From assembly GCF_035917575.1 (NCBI RefSeq), contig NZ_CP109090.1, forward strand, positions 6,820,001-6,884,000: a stretch of 64,000 nt of DNA, given 5' to 3'. Each line of letters starts with the position of its first letter. The first letter of the stretch is position 1. Under the pieces are notes generated by a model. The model saw nothing but the letters and a program-made list of their open reading frames with translations. It ran no database searches and was not told where the DNA came from. This document shows, piece by piece, positions 6,832-16,344 of this stretch. Made by a program: the position numbers and the translations under genes. This DNA is from Streptomyces sp. NBC_01788. GTDB taxonomy: Bacteria; Actinomycetota; Actinomycetes; Streptomycetales; Streptomycetaceae.

Positions 6832-9663
6832 TCATGACCTCGTGAGCAGAGACTCCAAGGCCGTCGCCGTAGCCGGATGCCGAGTCGTCAGCGCTGCGCC
6901 CGAAGGTGCCGCACTGGACACGGCCCAAGAGCCCTCGCAGCCCAGCAGTTCCGCCACCGCGTCGCAGGTCGCCGGGTGGGCCGTGAGCAGTGCGGCGCCC
7001 TGGCGGCCGGGCACTCCGGGCAGCGCACGGCGGGTGGCAGGCGGGGCAGGGGGTGTTCGCCACGGGGGTATCCACGTGTCCAGGGTCGCCAGCCGGCCCG
7101 GGAAGACGCGGCCGGCCTCGCGGATCAGCAGCGGGGCCAGCTCCGCGGCGCCGGAGCGCAACGTGGTGATGAGCAGCGGCAGCCACGGCAGCAGCACCGC
7201 GTCGGGCAACCGGCCGAACGCGTTCGACACCGCCTCGACGACCACGTCCGCCAGCCCCGGCACCGGCTCCAGCGCGTGGACGAAGCCGCTGAGGTAACGG
7301 GGATAGGCGGGCACCACCAGCGGATTGTCCAGCAACGCGTCGCACCGGTGCCGCAGCTCGGCCCGGGACAGCGTGCCGAGTTGCACCTGCGCCGCCCACA
7401 ACAGGGCCGTCTTCGACGGCTCCTCGGGATGCGACTGGGCGACCGCCAGCTCCAGTTGGGCCCGGTCGCAGCCCAGCGACAGTGCGAGGCTCTCCATGCT
7501 GAACAGGAAGCCGAGCATCGCCGCGACCTGCCCGGCCGTCGCGTCCTCGTCCCCGAACGCCACCGGCAGCAGCGTGCAGTAGTGGGCGTAACCGGTCTTG
7601 ACGAACGACTTGATCCACGCCGGCAGCGCCGGTTCGCTGGTGCGGTAGTACGCCAGCAGCCCGCGCAATCGGCGCAGCACCTCCGGCGCGCCGTCGACGC
7701 TGCGCTCGGTGGCGAGCAACTTCAGTGCTTGCGTGCCGAGTTCGTCGGCGAGGCGGCGGCTGCGCAGGTACAGGACCGCGTCCTCGACCGCGGCCAGCAC
7801 GGTCGCGGTCGTGGCCTGCGGGCCGTACGCGTCGCGCCGCAGCCGCTGCTCCAGGACCTGCTCGATGCTGACACCCTCGTAACCGAGCTCGATGAGGGCC
7901 CGCTGGTGCGTGCCGAGCGCCAGGTCCCAGGACTCCTGGATGGAACGCTCACCGAGCCGCCTCTCGCCCATGATGGGCCGGGCCGCGCCGTGCGGCATCA
8001 GGCGCCGCAGCATCCACAAAACGTCGGAGCAGGACCGGAGTTCCGACCGGGATGCCATGTCCAGCAGGGCCCGTTGCACGCCACGCTGCTGCAGCTTCAA
8101 CCCGAGCGGCGCCAGCCGGTCGTGCACGTCGCGGGCGAGCGGCGGCAGCGCGTCGTAGCCGACCTGGCCGATCCGGTCGCCGCCCATCATGATCTCGACG
8201 AGGCGCCGCACGTCCCGCCGCCCCGGCACGGAGTCCTTCTCGATACAGGTGACCGCCGCGTCCTGGAAGTCGTACGGCGTCGGCTTGGCCCGGTCCCGCA
8301 TCCCGGCGAGCAGGACCGACGTCTCGAACACCGCGATGGCGTCCGCGGTGGAGGCGAGGTAGCCGTTGCGCCGGGCCGCGCGCACGATGTCCACCGACCA
8401 GCCGAGCAGTTCGGCCTCGTCCAGGCCGTCGAGCACGGGCGGCCTGCGCAGGAAGCCGGACAGCCGGTCCGCGGCGGCGGACTCCGGTGCCGGGACGACG
8501 GCTTGGGCTCCCCGGGTCTTCGCCGCCGGGGCCTTCTTCGCCGAGGGCTTCTTCGTGCCCGCCTGGCCCGCCAGCCGGTACGGCCGCACACGGGTGCGCT
8601 TCAGGCTCTTCGCCCACTCCGTCGAGGCGATCGACACCGAGCCGGCGGCAAGACCGAACTGCGCCTCGATCGCCGCATGGCTGGACGGGATCAGCCCGTA
8701 CTGCCAAGTGGTCGCCGTGCGCGGGGAGATCGCGAACGTGCCGGTGCCGTGCGCGCCGAACTCCTCGACGCGGCTGACCGCGTGGAACGCCCCGCACACG
8801 TACAGGCAGTCCGCCGGATCGGTCCCGGACGACGCGAGATGCTCACGCATCCGGGTCCACATGTACCGTTCGCGGTCCTCGTCCACGCGGACCCGGGCGC
8901 CGTCGCCCGGAGCGAGGCGCCGGAACAGGCTGCCGATGAGGAACATCACCTGGCGGTAGGTGTCGTGGTCGGCGGCGCTGTCGCCGAGCGGCACCTCGAC
9001 GTACTGGTGCCACCACTCCGACCAGTGCCGCACCTTGCCGTGGCGCAGCAGGTGCTCCTCCAGCTCGGCGAAGCGCGGCCGGAGGTCGCCGAGTTCGACA
9101 CCCACGGCCTCGCCGTGCAGCGCGGCCTCGGCAGGAGCGTCGGTGTCGTCCGCCGTGGCCTCCTCCGTCTGTTCGCCCCCGGTGTCCCACTGGAAGACGT
9201 GGTCCGCGGACCGGTCCACGAGGACCAGCTCCACACCCGGGGTGTCCAGGGCGTACGCGATGGCCTGGTACTCGGCGGACGCCTCGGTGATGGGCGCGAC
9301 GACCGACAGCGGTGCCCAGTCCTGGGGGAAGCCGTCCACGTCACCGGCGAACGCCTGCAGCGCCACCGGCAGCCGGCAGTTGCGCAGTTCGGTCAGCAGA
9401 GGTGCCATGTCCTCGCACAGCTCCAGGTAGACCACCTTGGGCTGTTTCTCGCGCAGCCGGCGGGCCATGGCGGTCGCCGAGGCGGGCGAGTGATGGCAGA
9501 CGGGGAAGATCTCCAGCGGCTCGCGCACCGCCCGGTCGACGTCGTCGACCATGCCGAGGAGGACGCCCTCCAGGGCGTCGGGCCCGCCCGCGAACGCGGT
9601 CGCGGCATCCTGCAGTTGACCGCGCAGCGCGGCGAACGTGCCGTTCTCCTGGGGCCCGCTCAT
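6832..9663 (-). CDS. DUF5682 family protein, last gene of the MoxR/vWA operon
   Basis: A 943-residue soluble protein. The N-terminal third carries FPVCHHSP (53-60), YLELCEDM (79-86), EDRERYM (about 262-268) and CGAFH (290-294). This spacing recalls the TraB/GumN/ChaN superfamily (GxxHxS, acidic pair, ER motif, GxxH), so a metal- or substrate-binding pocket is plausible. A Lys/Ala-rich linker (about 370-385) separates a long alpha-helical C-terminal region of unknown fold. Its ATG overlaps the stop of the AAA+ gene by ATGA, so translation is coupled. DUF5682 genes recur beside MoxR/vWA pairs. The function is unknown; the hydrolase-like reading is my inference. Confidence 0.8.
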   Translation of the reverse strand: MSGPQENGTFAALRGQLQDAATAFAGGPDALEGVLLGMVDDVDRAVREPLEIFPVCHHSPASATAMARRLREKQPKVVYLELCEDMAPLLTELRNCRLPVALQAFAGDVDGFPQDWAPLSVVAPITEASAEYQAIAYALDTPGVELVLVDRSADHVFQWDTGGEQTEEATADDTDAPAEAALHGEAVGVELGDLRPRFAELEEHLLRHGKVRHWSEWWHQYVEVPLGDSAADHDTYRQVMFLIGSLFRRLAPGDGARVRVDEDRERYMWTRMREHLASSGTDPADCLYVCGAFHAVSRVEEFGAHGTGTFAISPRTATTWQYGLIPSSHAAIEAQFGLAAGSVSIASTEWAKSLKRTRVRPYRLAGQAGTKKPSAKKAPAAKTRGAQAVVPAPESAAADRLSGFLRRPPVLDGLDEAELLGWSVDIVRAARRNGYLASTADAIAVFETSVLLAGMRDRAKPTPYDFQDAAVTCIEKDSVPGRRDVRRLVEIMMGGDRIGQVGYDALPPLARDVHDRLAPLGLKLQQRGVQRALLDMASRSELRSCSDVLWMLRRLMPHGAARPIMGERRLGERSIQESWDLALGTHQRALIELGYEGVSIEQVLEQRLRRDAYGPQATTATVLAAVEDAVLYLRSRRLADELGTQALKLLATERSVDGAPEVLRRLRGLLAYYRTSEPALPAWIKSFVKTGYAHYCTLLPVAFGDEDATAGQVAAMLGFLFSMESLALSLGCDRAQLELAVAQSHPEEPSKTALLWAAQVQLGTLSRAELRHRCDALLDNPLVVPAYPRYLSGFVHALEPVPGLADVVVEAVSNAFGRLPDAVLLPWLPLLITTLRSGAAELAPLLIREAGRVFPGRLATLDTWIPPWRTPPAPPATRRALPGVPGRQGAALLTAHPATCDAVAELLGCEGSWAVSSAAPSGAALTTRHPATATALESLLTRS

Positions 9664-10781
9664 GACAGCGTGGCGATCGCGTCGCGGCCGCCCTCCAGGA
9701 ACTCCGGCCAGGAGCCGCCCTGTTCCTTGCTGCGGGGCTCGACGACACCGTGCAGGTACTTGTTGAGGATGGCCAGGTCCTCGGGCTCGCGGCGGGTGAG
9801 GGAGCCGACGAGGGAGGAGGCGAGCGTACGGGCGGTCAGGGCGCGTTCGCCGAAGAAGTTGCTGTGCAGGACGGCGTCCTCCAGCACGCCGATCTGCTCG
9901 GCGGTCGACAGCGCCGACTCCAGCTTCTCGTCGTCGCTGCCGGCCGCGGCGGCGGACGCGCGCAGGTCGGCGAAGCTCTGCAGGAGTACGTCGAGCAGGG
10001 TCGGCGGCACGTCGAGGTCGATCGAGTGCCGGCGCAGCAGTTCCTCGGTGCGGAAGCGGACGATCTCCGCCTCGCTCTTCTTGTTCGTCACGACCGGGAT
10101 GCGGACGAAGTTGAAGCGGCGCTTGAGCGCGGAGGACAGGTCGTTGACGCCCCGGTCGCGGCTGTTGGCGGTGGCGATGATGGAGAAACCGGGCTTGGCG
10201 AAGACGATGTTGTCGCTGCCGCCACTCTCCAGTTCGGGAACGGAGATGTACTTCTCGGAGAGGATCGAGATCAACGCGTCCTGGACATCGCTCGTGGACC
10301 GGGTCAGCTCCTCGAAGCGGCCGATGGCACCGGCCTCCATCGCGGTCATGATCGGCGAGGGGATCATCGACTCACGCGACTGGCCCTTGGCGATGACCAT
10401 GGACACGTTCCAGGAGTACTTGATGTGGTCCTCGGTGGTGCCCGCCGTGCCCTGCACCACCAGCGTGGAGTTGCGGCTGATCGCGGCGGAGAGCAGCTCC
10501 GCCAGCCAACTCTTGCCGGTGCCGGGGTCGCCGATGAGCAGCAGACCGCGGTCGGAGGCGAGGGTGACGATGGAACGCTCGACGAAGCTGCGGTCGCCGA
10601 ACCACTTCTGCGAGATCTTCCGGTCCAGGCCGTCGGAGCGCTCGGAGCCCAGGATGAACAGGCGGACCATCTTCGGGGACAGGCGCCATGAGAACGGCCT
10701 GGGACCGTCGTCGATCGACTCCAGCCAGTCGAGCTCCTCGGCGTACTTGATCTCGGCGGGGGCGCGCAGCAGATCGGACAT
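9660..10781 (-). CDS. MoxR-like AAA+ ATPase
   Basis: A 373-residue protein. Walker A is GDPGTGKS (84-91). The Walker B position reads RFEEL (E157, E158) in place of hhDE, so the first acidic residue is Glu. Sensor 1 is ATAN (N206) and KRRF (220-223) supplies the expected arginine finger. MoxR proteins are hexameric remodelling ATPases that work with a vWA partner, as in RavA-ViaA, NorQ-NorD and CbbQ-CbbO. That partner is encoded immediately upstream, 56 bp away. GGAAAGG lies ten bases before the ATG. The stop overlaps the DUF5682 start by four bases. Confidence 0.9.
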   Translation of the reverse strand: MSDLLRAPAEIKYAEELDWLESIDDGPRPFSWRLSPKMVRLFILGSERSDGLDRKISQKWFGDRSFVERSIVTLASDRGLLLIGDPGTGKSWLAELLSAAISRNSTLVVQGTAGTTEDHIKYSWNVSMVIAKGQSRESMIPSPIMTAMEAGAIGRFEELTRSTSDVQDALISILSEKYISVPELESGGSDNIVFAKPGFSIIATANSRDRGVNDLSSALKRRFNFVRIPVVTNKKSEAEIVRFRTEELLRRHSIDLDVPPTLLDVLLQSFADLRASAAAAGSDDEKLESALSTAEQIGVLEDAVLHSNFFGERALTARTLASSLVGSLTRREPEDLAILNKYLHGVVEPRSKEQGGSWPEFLEGGRDAIATLS

Positions 10782-10837
10782 GGGAAAGGGCCTTTCCAGG
10801 AGGTGATCACAACGCGACGCGGACGTACGTCCGGTGA

Positions 10838-12268
10838 TCAGGTGAGAAACGTCTTGAGTTCGTGCACGAGCTTCTTGATGTGGCCGGAGATCACCGGCGT
10901 GCCGAGGTCCTTGAAACGCTCCCGGTACCACGGGTTGACGCTGCCGCGACCGGAGCTGGTCACCGAGCCGACCGGGATGAACTTCGCCCCAGAGCGGTGA
11001 ATGGCGGCCATGCTGTCGAACAGCTCCTGCTGGCGCCACTCGTAGAAGTCGGAGATCCACACCACCACGGTGTTGCGCGGCTCGGCGATCTTCGGCTGGG
11101 CGAGCCGCATGGCGACGGTGCCGTCGGTGCCGCCGCCCAGCTTGGTGCGCAGCAGCGTCTCGAACGGGTCGTGCGCCCACGGAGTGAGGTCCAGGGCCTG
11201 GGTGTCGTAGGCGATCAGATGGACGTCCACCTTCGGCAGCCCGGCGAAAATGGACGCCAGGATGGTGCAGTTGACCATCGAGTCGACCATGGAACCCGAC
11301 TGGTCCACGACCACGATGAGCCGTTGGGGCGTCGTCTTGCGGCTGGTGTGCCGGTAGTAGAGGCGGTCGACGTAGAGCCGCTCCTCCTCCGGGCTCCAGT
11401 TGGTCAGGTTCTTCCAGATGGTGCGGTCGAGGTCGAGGTTGCGGAACACCCGCTTGGGCGGCACGGACCGGTCGAGCTCGCCGACCGTGGCCTTCTCCAC
11501 CTGGGTGCGCAGCACCTCGGTGACCTCGTCGACGTAACGGCGGATCAGCGCCTTGGCGTTGGCCAGTGCCACGCCGGAGAGGTTGTTCTTGTCGCGCAGC
11601 AACTGCTCGATCAGGGACATGCTCGGCGTCAGCCGCGAGGCCAGCTGCGGGTCGGCCAGCACCTCGCGCAGGTGCATGCGCTTGACGAGATCGCCCTCGA
11701 TGGAGCCGAGTTCCGGGCCGATCGCGGGGATCAGCCGGCTGAGGTCGGGCGTGGGGCCGCCGATGCCGGTGCCGGTCGGGCTGACGCCCCCTCCGGCCGC
11801 CATACGGTGGGTGCCTCCGCGTCCGCCGCGCAGTTCGCCGGGCCGGCAGCCCAGGGCCCGCTCCAGCCAGTCGGCGTCGGACTGCCAGCGGGCCAACTGC
11901 TCGGCGGTGACGTTGCCGGGGCGGGAGGCGAAGACGTTCAGCAGCACCTTCGACGCGAGCGCCGCCCGTCGCACCTCGGCGGCCCGGTCGCGTACGCCGT
12001 CCTCGTCCGGCGCCGGGGCCATCAGCCCGTCGAACTCGGCGGCCAGCTCGGGGTGCCGCTGCACGACGGAGTCGACCGACGCACCGGGATCGAGCAGCGC
12101 GGACGGCAGGCCGATGTCCTCGACCACGGCGAGACTCGCCGACTCCAGGGAGGCCTGCTCCTCCGGGTCGAAGAGACGGGCCAGCAGACGCCAGTAGAGG
12201 ACCTGCCGCCGGTTGTCGTAAGGATCGGGGTCGGGGGCGTCCGCATCCCCGCCGGTGTGGTGGGTCAT
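10838..12268 (-). CDS. von Willebrand factor A domain protein, partner of the AAA+ ATPase
   Basis: A 476-residue cytoplasmic protein. The N-terminal 300 residues are helical and charged. The C-terminal vWA domain begins near 315 and has an intact MIDAS: D322-x-S324-x-S326 (DQSGSM), T381 and D382 in GGTDG, and a later Asp in WISDF. vWA subunits of MoxR systems bind metal and link the ATPase to its substrate. Its ATG overlaps the stop of the upstream gene by ATGA. Confidence 0.9.
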   Translation of the reverse strand: MTHHTGGDADAPDPDPYDNRRQVLYWRLLARLFDPEEQASLESASLAVVEDIGLPSALLDPGASVDSVVQRHPELAAEFDGLMAPAPDEDGVRDRAAEVRRAALASKVLLNVFASRPGNVTAEQLARWQSDADWLERALGCRPGELRGGRGGTHRMAAGGGVSPTGTGIGGPTPDLSRLIPAIGPELGSIEGDLVKRMHLREVLADPQLASRLTPSMSLIEQLLRDKNNLSGVALANAKALIRRYVDEVTEVLRTQVEKATVGELDRSVPPKRVFRNLDLDRTIWKNLTNWSPEEERLYVDRLYYRHTSRKTTPQRLIVVVDQSGSMVDSMVNCTILASIFAGLPKVDVHLIAYDTQALDLTPWAHDPFETLLRTKLGGGTDGTVAMRLAQPKIAEPRNTVVVWISDFYEWRQQELFDSMAAIHRSGAKFIPVGSVTSSGRGSVNPWYRERFKDLGTPVISGHIKKLVHELKTFLT

Positions 12269-13659
12269 TTCCGCAGCAGCCTTCCGGCACGTTCGCGCAG
12301 CACGGTGACGGCGTCGGTGGCGGCCTTCTCGGCCCGCACCCCGGCCTTGTCGGCGGTACTCCCGGCCCAGGCACCCGCGTGCACGGCGACGGCCTTCTTC
12401 CGCACGGTCCGTTCGACGGCGAGCGGCTGGAGCAGGAACTGTCCGGCGTCCCAGCGCAGCAGCCCGACACACGCGCCGGACGCGGCGACGGCCTCGGGCG
12501 CGAGCGGACCGGCGGCCGGGACGCGATCGGTGTCGACGGCCAGGCGGTACCCGGCGAGCTGGAAGACGATCCCGTCGTCGCCTTCCTCCACGCCGTAACC
12601 CTCCAGCAGTACGGGCACCGCGATCCGGGCCGGGTGCCGGTCGAGCGGCGCCGTGGCGAAGGCGGCGGCGGTGGGCAGGGCCACCCGGGCGGTGGTGAAG
12701 ACCTCGGCGGGCTCGCCCATGCGCGCACGGGCGTCGTCCCACATCAGGTCGCCCTCCGCGGTGACGGGCATCGCGTCGAGGTCCATGGTGCGGCCCTCGC
12801 TCACGGCCCCCAGCAGGGACATGTGCGGCCGCAGCAGTTGCCACAGCCCGGCGCCGACGACCGTGTCGGGCTTCGGTGCGGAGACCGAGGCCCGCACCAG
12901 CCGGGGCGTGCCACCGTCCGCGGGCTCGAACACCGCGTGCACCTGGGCCTGTACGGCGGTGGCGTGCTCGTGTACGTCGACACCGAGCGGCAGAAGCCGG
13001 CCGGTCGCCTCGGCCACGGCGGAAGCGCGCGTCGCACCCGGCAGCGTCAGCAGCAGGGCACGCGCCCACAGGTCGGCCCAGCGGCGCACGGGGACGCGCT
13101 CCAGGGTCGCCCCGGGGCAGGAGGCTGCGAGTTCGGCGGCGAAACCGTCGAGCAGCGTGGCCAGTCGGCGCAGCGCCGGATCGGGCAGCATCGCGGAGAC
13201 GACTGGCGCAGACCCGTCGACGAGTTCGTGGCCGATGCCCTGCCAGCCGGACCGCGCCAGCTCGCACAGCCAACTACGGGCCGCCGCGCACAGATTCGCC
13301 GCGTGTTCGCCGCTGCCGGCCGCGGTGGCGACGGCTTCCCCGGCCCGCGGCCGGCCGGTGGCCTCCTCGACCCGGGCGGTCAACGCGTCGTGCACGGAAC
13401 CGAGCAGTGCGGTGCGGGCCGCGGCGAGCGCGACGAAGTGGTCCTCGCCGGCGGCTCCGGCGACCGTGTTGTCGGCGGCCTCGGCCACCCGCGCGGCCAG
13501 CGGCGTCCCGGCGACGGCGTCGGCGAGCCCGGTCAGCCCACCGGCCTGTCCGGGCTGCGGACGCAGCAGACCGGCGACGAGAGCCTCGTCGAACCCGTCC
13601 ACGGCCGCGAGAGCCTCGTCAAGTCCGTCGACGGAGTCGGACAGCAGGTCGGCGTGCAT
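12265..13659 (-). CDS. Uncharacterised 464-residue protein of the MoxR/vWA operon
   Basis: Not recognised by name. The sequence is Ala/Leu/Val-rich and predicted mostly helical in the N-terminal half, with more strand-like character beyond residue 230. No transmembrane segment or signal peptide is seen. The start is the ATG at 13659, which overlaps the upstream SWIM gene stop in TGATG; an in-frame start ten codons upstream would overlap further. It is coupled downstream to the vWA gene by ATGA, so the product is very likely a stoichiometric part of the same system, perhaps a substrate adaptor. Confidence 0.65.
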   Translation of the reverse strand: MHADLLSDSVDGLDEALAAVDGFDEALVAGLLRPQPGQAGGLTGLADAVAGTPLAARVAEAADNTVAGAAGEDHFVALAAARTALLGSVHDALTARVEEATGRPRAGEAVATAAGSGEHAANLCAAARSWLCELARSGWQGIGHELVDGSAPVVSAMLPDPALRRLATLLDGFAAELAASCPGATLERVPVRRWADLWARALLLTLPGATRASAVAEATGRLLPLGVDVHEHATAVQAQVHAVFEPADGGTPRLVRASVSAPKPDTVVGAGLWQLLRPHMSLLGAVSEGRTMDLDAMPVTAEGDLMWDDARARMGEPAEVFTTARVALPTAAAFATAPLDRHPARIAVPVLLEGYGVEEGDDGIVFQLAGYRLAVDTDRVPAAGPLAPEAVAASGACVGLLRWDAGQFLLQPLAVERTVRKKAVAVHAGAWAGSTADKAGVRAEKAATDAVTVLRERAGRLLRK

Positions 13660-14177
13660 CAGGCCACCGCCCTCGTCGTGGGGAACCACTGCATCTCGGG
13701 CACCGGCGCGGTGCTCGGCGCGAGTTCGAGATAGGCCAGGTTCCGCAGGAACCGGCTGAACACCCGGGCCGCGGCCGAACCGCCCGCCGCCGAGGGGCGC
13801 GTGGCCGTCATGACGGCGATGACGGCGTGCGCGTCCGGCTCAGCCGCGTCCACCTCGACCTTCAGGTACCGGGCCACACGCTCGGCGCCGTACTGCAGCA
13901 CGGCCTCGCCGATGAGCGCGCGTATGTGGTTGCAGAACATGCCACGGGCCCCGCCGCAGGGGCGGTTGTTGTTGGTGCTGCACGCGAACGCGTACCTCCC
14001 CGCCTCGACCGAGGACACGTACACGCGTCCGATGTCCGACCCGCTGGACACCACACCCTGCAACCGCCCGTCGGCCAACTCGACGAACGGCACCTTCGCG
14101 AGCTTCCGCGGCCGCGCCGACGGCACCACCCGTGCCGTGCTCGACTTCTCCCAGACCGACAACGCACCATCTCCCAT
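13659..14177 (-). CDS. SWIM-type zinc-finger protein, first gene of the MoxR/vWA operon
   Basis: A 172-residue protein. The centre carries a Cys/His cluster of the pattern C-x7-C-x7-C-x-H (FACST to FCNH), a variant of the SWIM zinc finger (CxCxnCxH), which binds nucleic acid or protein. The first ATG is at 14177; an in-frame TTG at 14186 is possible, and neither has a strong ribosome-binding site. It leads five minus-strand genes in which four of the five are joined by 1-4 base overlaps. Confidence 0.7.
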   Translation of the reverse strand: MGDGALSVWEKSSTARVVPSARPRKLAKVPFVELADGRLQGVVSSGSDIGRVYVSSVEAGRYAFACSTNNNRPCGGARGMFCNHIRALIGEAVLQYGAERVARYLKVEVDAAEPDAHAVIAVMTATRPSAAGGSAAARVFSRFLRNLAYLELAPSTAPVPEMQWFPTTRAVA

Positions 14178-14387
14178 GCATGCCAAAGGGGGCGCTCACG
14201 CCATCTCGGCGGAACAAGATCGAAGCTATCGGCGACCACTGACAGCGCGGCCGGACGGCGGCCTGGGCGCGGGGGACGAGGCAGCGGGGCAGGGCGGCCG
14301 CATCAGCGACGTGGTCAACGCCGCGCTCGCACCTCACCTCTCTGACCTCCGATTTCGGTGGTCGAAGTATCGGACATGTGCGAGATG

Positions 14388-14415
14388 TTGACACTCATCG
14401 GCGGCTTCCTATCAT
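14388..14415 (+). promoter_or_regulatory. Promoter for the arabinofuranosidase gene
   Basis: TTGACA (14388-14393) and TATCAT (14410-14415) with 16-bp spacing form a near-consensus vegetative promoter. It implies a leader of about 185 nt before the ATG at 14611. The remaining bases between 14178 and 14388 carry no gene that I can support and probably also hold the minus-strand operon promoter. Confidence 0.6.
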
Positions 14416-14610
14416 CAATGCTTGTCCGTAACTGCGACCGTTGTTCGAAATACCGTCACATCTGGTCGTTGTTCTGACAACTCCGGACGCGCACAGCAGC
14501 AGTCTTCGATCCGCTCTGGAAGTCCTGGAAATGACATGCCCATGACTCTGCTGAGTCCGTCCGGCCCCGACGGTGGGACGCCGCCGACCCCCCATCCCAG
14601 GAGGCCACTC

Positions 14611-16182
14611 ATGTCTGTGACACCGACCCGCTCCAGGCGAGTCAGATCGTTAGCTCTGCTGGCGCTCGTGCTGGCCATGGCCACGGCCATGCTCGGCGGT
14701 CGGGCCTCCGCCGGCAGCAGCGCCGCAGCCGCCGGCACGCTCCCCTGTGACCTGTACGCCTCCGGCGGCACGCCCTGCGTGGCCGCGCACAGCACGACCC
14801 GCGCACTGTACTCCGCGTACAACAGTCGCCTCTACCAGGTCAAACGCGCCTCCGACGGCGCCACCCGGGACATCGGTGTACTCAGCGTGGGCGGTTACGC
14901 CGACGCCGCCGCGCACGACGCCTTCTGCACGGGAACGAGCTGCCTCATCACCGTCATCTACGACCAGTCCGGCCGCGGAAACCACCTCACCCAGGCACCG
15001 CCCGGAGGATTCTCGGGCCCGGCCGCGGGCGGGTACGACAACCTGGCGGAAGCATCCGCCGCACCGGTCACCGTGGGCGGCCACAAGGCATACGGCGTCT
15101 TCATCGCCCCCGGCACCGGCTACCGCAACAACAACACCAACGGCATCGCGACCGGAGACCAGCCGGAAGGCATGTACGCGATCCTCGACGGCAGCCACTA
15201 CAACGGCGGCTGCTGCTTCGACTACGGCAACGCCGAGACCAACAGCCGGGACACCGGCAACGGCCACATGGAGACCATCTACTTCGGCAACAGCAAGTCC
15301 TGGGGCTACGGCAGCGGAAACGGCCCCTGGATCATGGCCGACCTCGAGAACGGCCTGTTCTCCGGGGTCAACCGCGGCTACAACGCGAACGACCCCAGTG
15401 TCAGTCACCGGTTCCTCACCGCCGTCGTCAAGGGCGGGCCGAACCAGTGGGCGATCCGGGGCGGCAACGCGCAGTCCGGCGGCCTGTCCACCTACTACAG
15501 CGGACCGCGCCCCAACGTCTCGGGCTACAACCCGATGCACAAGGAAGGGGCCATCATCCTCGGCATCGGCGGCGACAACAGCAACAGTTCCGCCGGCACC
15601 TTCTACGAGGGTGTCATGACGTCCGGTTACCCCTCGGACGCCACCGAGAACGCCGTGCAGGCCAACATCAACGCGGCCGGCTACTCGACGTCCGCCACGG
15701 CGGGCGGCCTGACCGCGGGCTCGCGGGTCTCGCTGCGGGCCACGACTTCCTGCTGCACCACCCAGTACCTCCGGCACAACAGCGCCGACAGCAACGCCTC
15801 CATCGCGACGGTCTCCTCCTCCAGCGCGTCCGCCGACAAGGCCGCCGCCACCTGGATCGTGCGCGCGGGCCTGGGTGACGCCTCCTGCGTCTCCTTCGAG
15901 TCCGCCGACAAACCGGGCCAGTACCTGCGGCACTACGACTTCCGGCTGCGCATCGCCGGCGACGACGGCAGCGCACTGTTCCGGCCGGACGCCACGTTCT
16001 GCCCCCAGGCAAGCCACAACGGCCAGGGCGTCTCCCTCCGGTCCGCCAACTACCCCAGCGACTTCGTACGCCATTACAACCAAGACGCGTACATCGCGAG
16101 CCACGGCGGTTCCCACACCTGGGACAACACCGCCCTCTGGGCCGACGACACCAGCTGGGCCGTGGCCTCCCCCTGGGCCTGA
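14611..16182 (+). CDS. Secreted alpha-L-arabinofuranosidase, GH54 with CBM42
   Basis: A 523-residue exported enzyme. A basic signal peptide ends near residue 35. The GH54 catalytic domain (about 43-360) contains CCFDYGNAE with E209 at the nucleophile position and GGDNS with D322 at the general-acid position, by analogy with fungal AbfB. The C-terminal CBM42 (AbfB) domain (about 370-523) has repeated RHxN/RHY motifs (QYLRHNS, QYLRHYD, DFVRHYN) that bind arabinose side chains. It would remove arabinosyl branches from arabinoxylan or arabinan. The ATG at 14611 follows AGGAGG; earlier in-frame starts lack one. It is a single-gene unit closed by a strong terminator. Confidence 0.92.
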   Translation: MSVTPTRSRRVRSLALLALVLAMATAMLGGRASAGSSAAAAGTLPCDLYASGGTPCVAAHSTTRALYSAYNSRLYQVKRASDGATRDIGVLSVGGYADAAAHDAFCTGTSCLITVIYDQSGRGNHLTQAPPGGFSGPAAGGYDNLAEASAAPVTVGGHKAYGVFIAPGTGYRNNNTNGIATGDQPEGMYAILDGSHYNGGCCFDYGNAETNSRDTGNGHMETIYFGNSKSWGYGSGNGPWIMADLENGLFSGVNRGYNANDPSVSHRFLTAVVKGGPNQWAIRGGNAQSGGLSTYYSGPRPNVSGYNPMHKEGAIILGIGGDNSNSSAGTFYEGVMTSGYPSDATENAVQANINAAGYSTSATAGGLTAGSRVSLRATTSCCTTQYLRHNSADSNASIATVSSSSASADKAAATWIVRAGLGDASCVSFESADKPGQYLRHYDFRLRIAGDDGSALFRPDATFCPQASHNGQGVSLRSANYPSDFVRHYNQDAYIASHGGSHTWDNTALWADDTSWAVASPWA

Positions 16183-16208
16183 CGCCCACCCCGCACCACC
16201 CGCACCAC

Positions 16209-16238
16209 GGCCGTGCCACCCGACCCGGTGGCACGGCC
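16209..16238. terminator. Terminator after arabinofuranosidase
   Basis: A perfect 12-bp stem: GGCCGTGCCACC (16209-16220) pairs with GGTGGCACGGCC (16227-16238) around a 6-nt loop. It may also serve the convergent ABC operon. Confidence 0.85.
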
Positions 16239-16344
16239 ACCTGTGCCGCGCAGGATCGCGGGGGATCCGGTCCCGCCCGCCCGCGCAGCCAGGCGTCCCC
16301 TCTTCCGAGGTCCGGTGCACCCGGCTCAGCCCACCGCAGGAGTC

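Noticed and set aside
6877..10806. 1309-codon open frame on the plus strand
   Set aside because: It is antisense to the DUF5682 and AAA+ genes. Its composition is Arg/Gln/Ala/Gly-rich as expected from GC-rich shadow frames, and no domain is seen.
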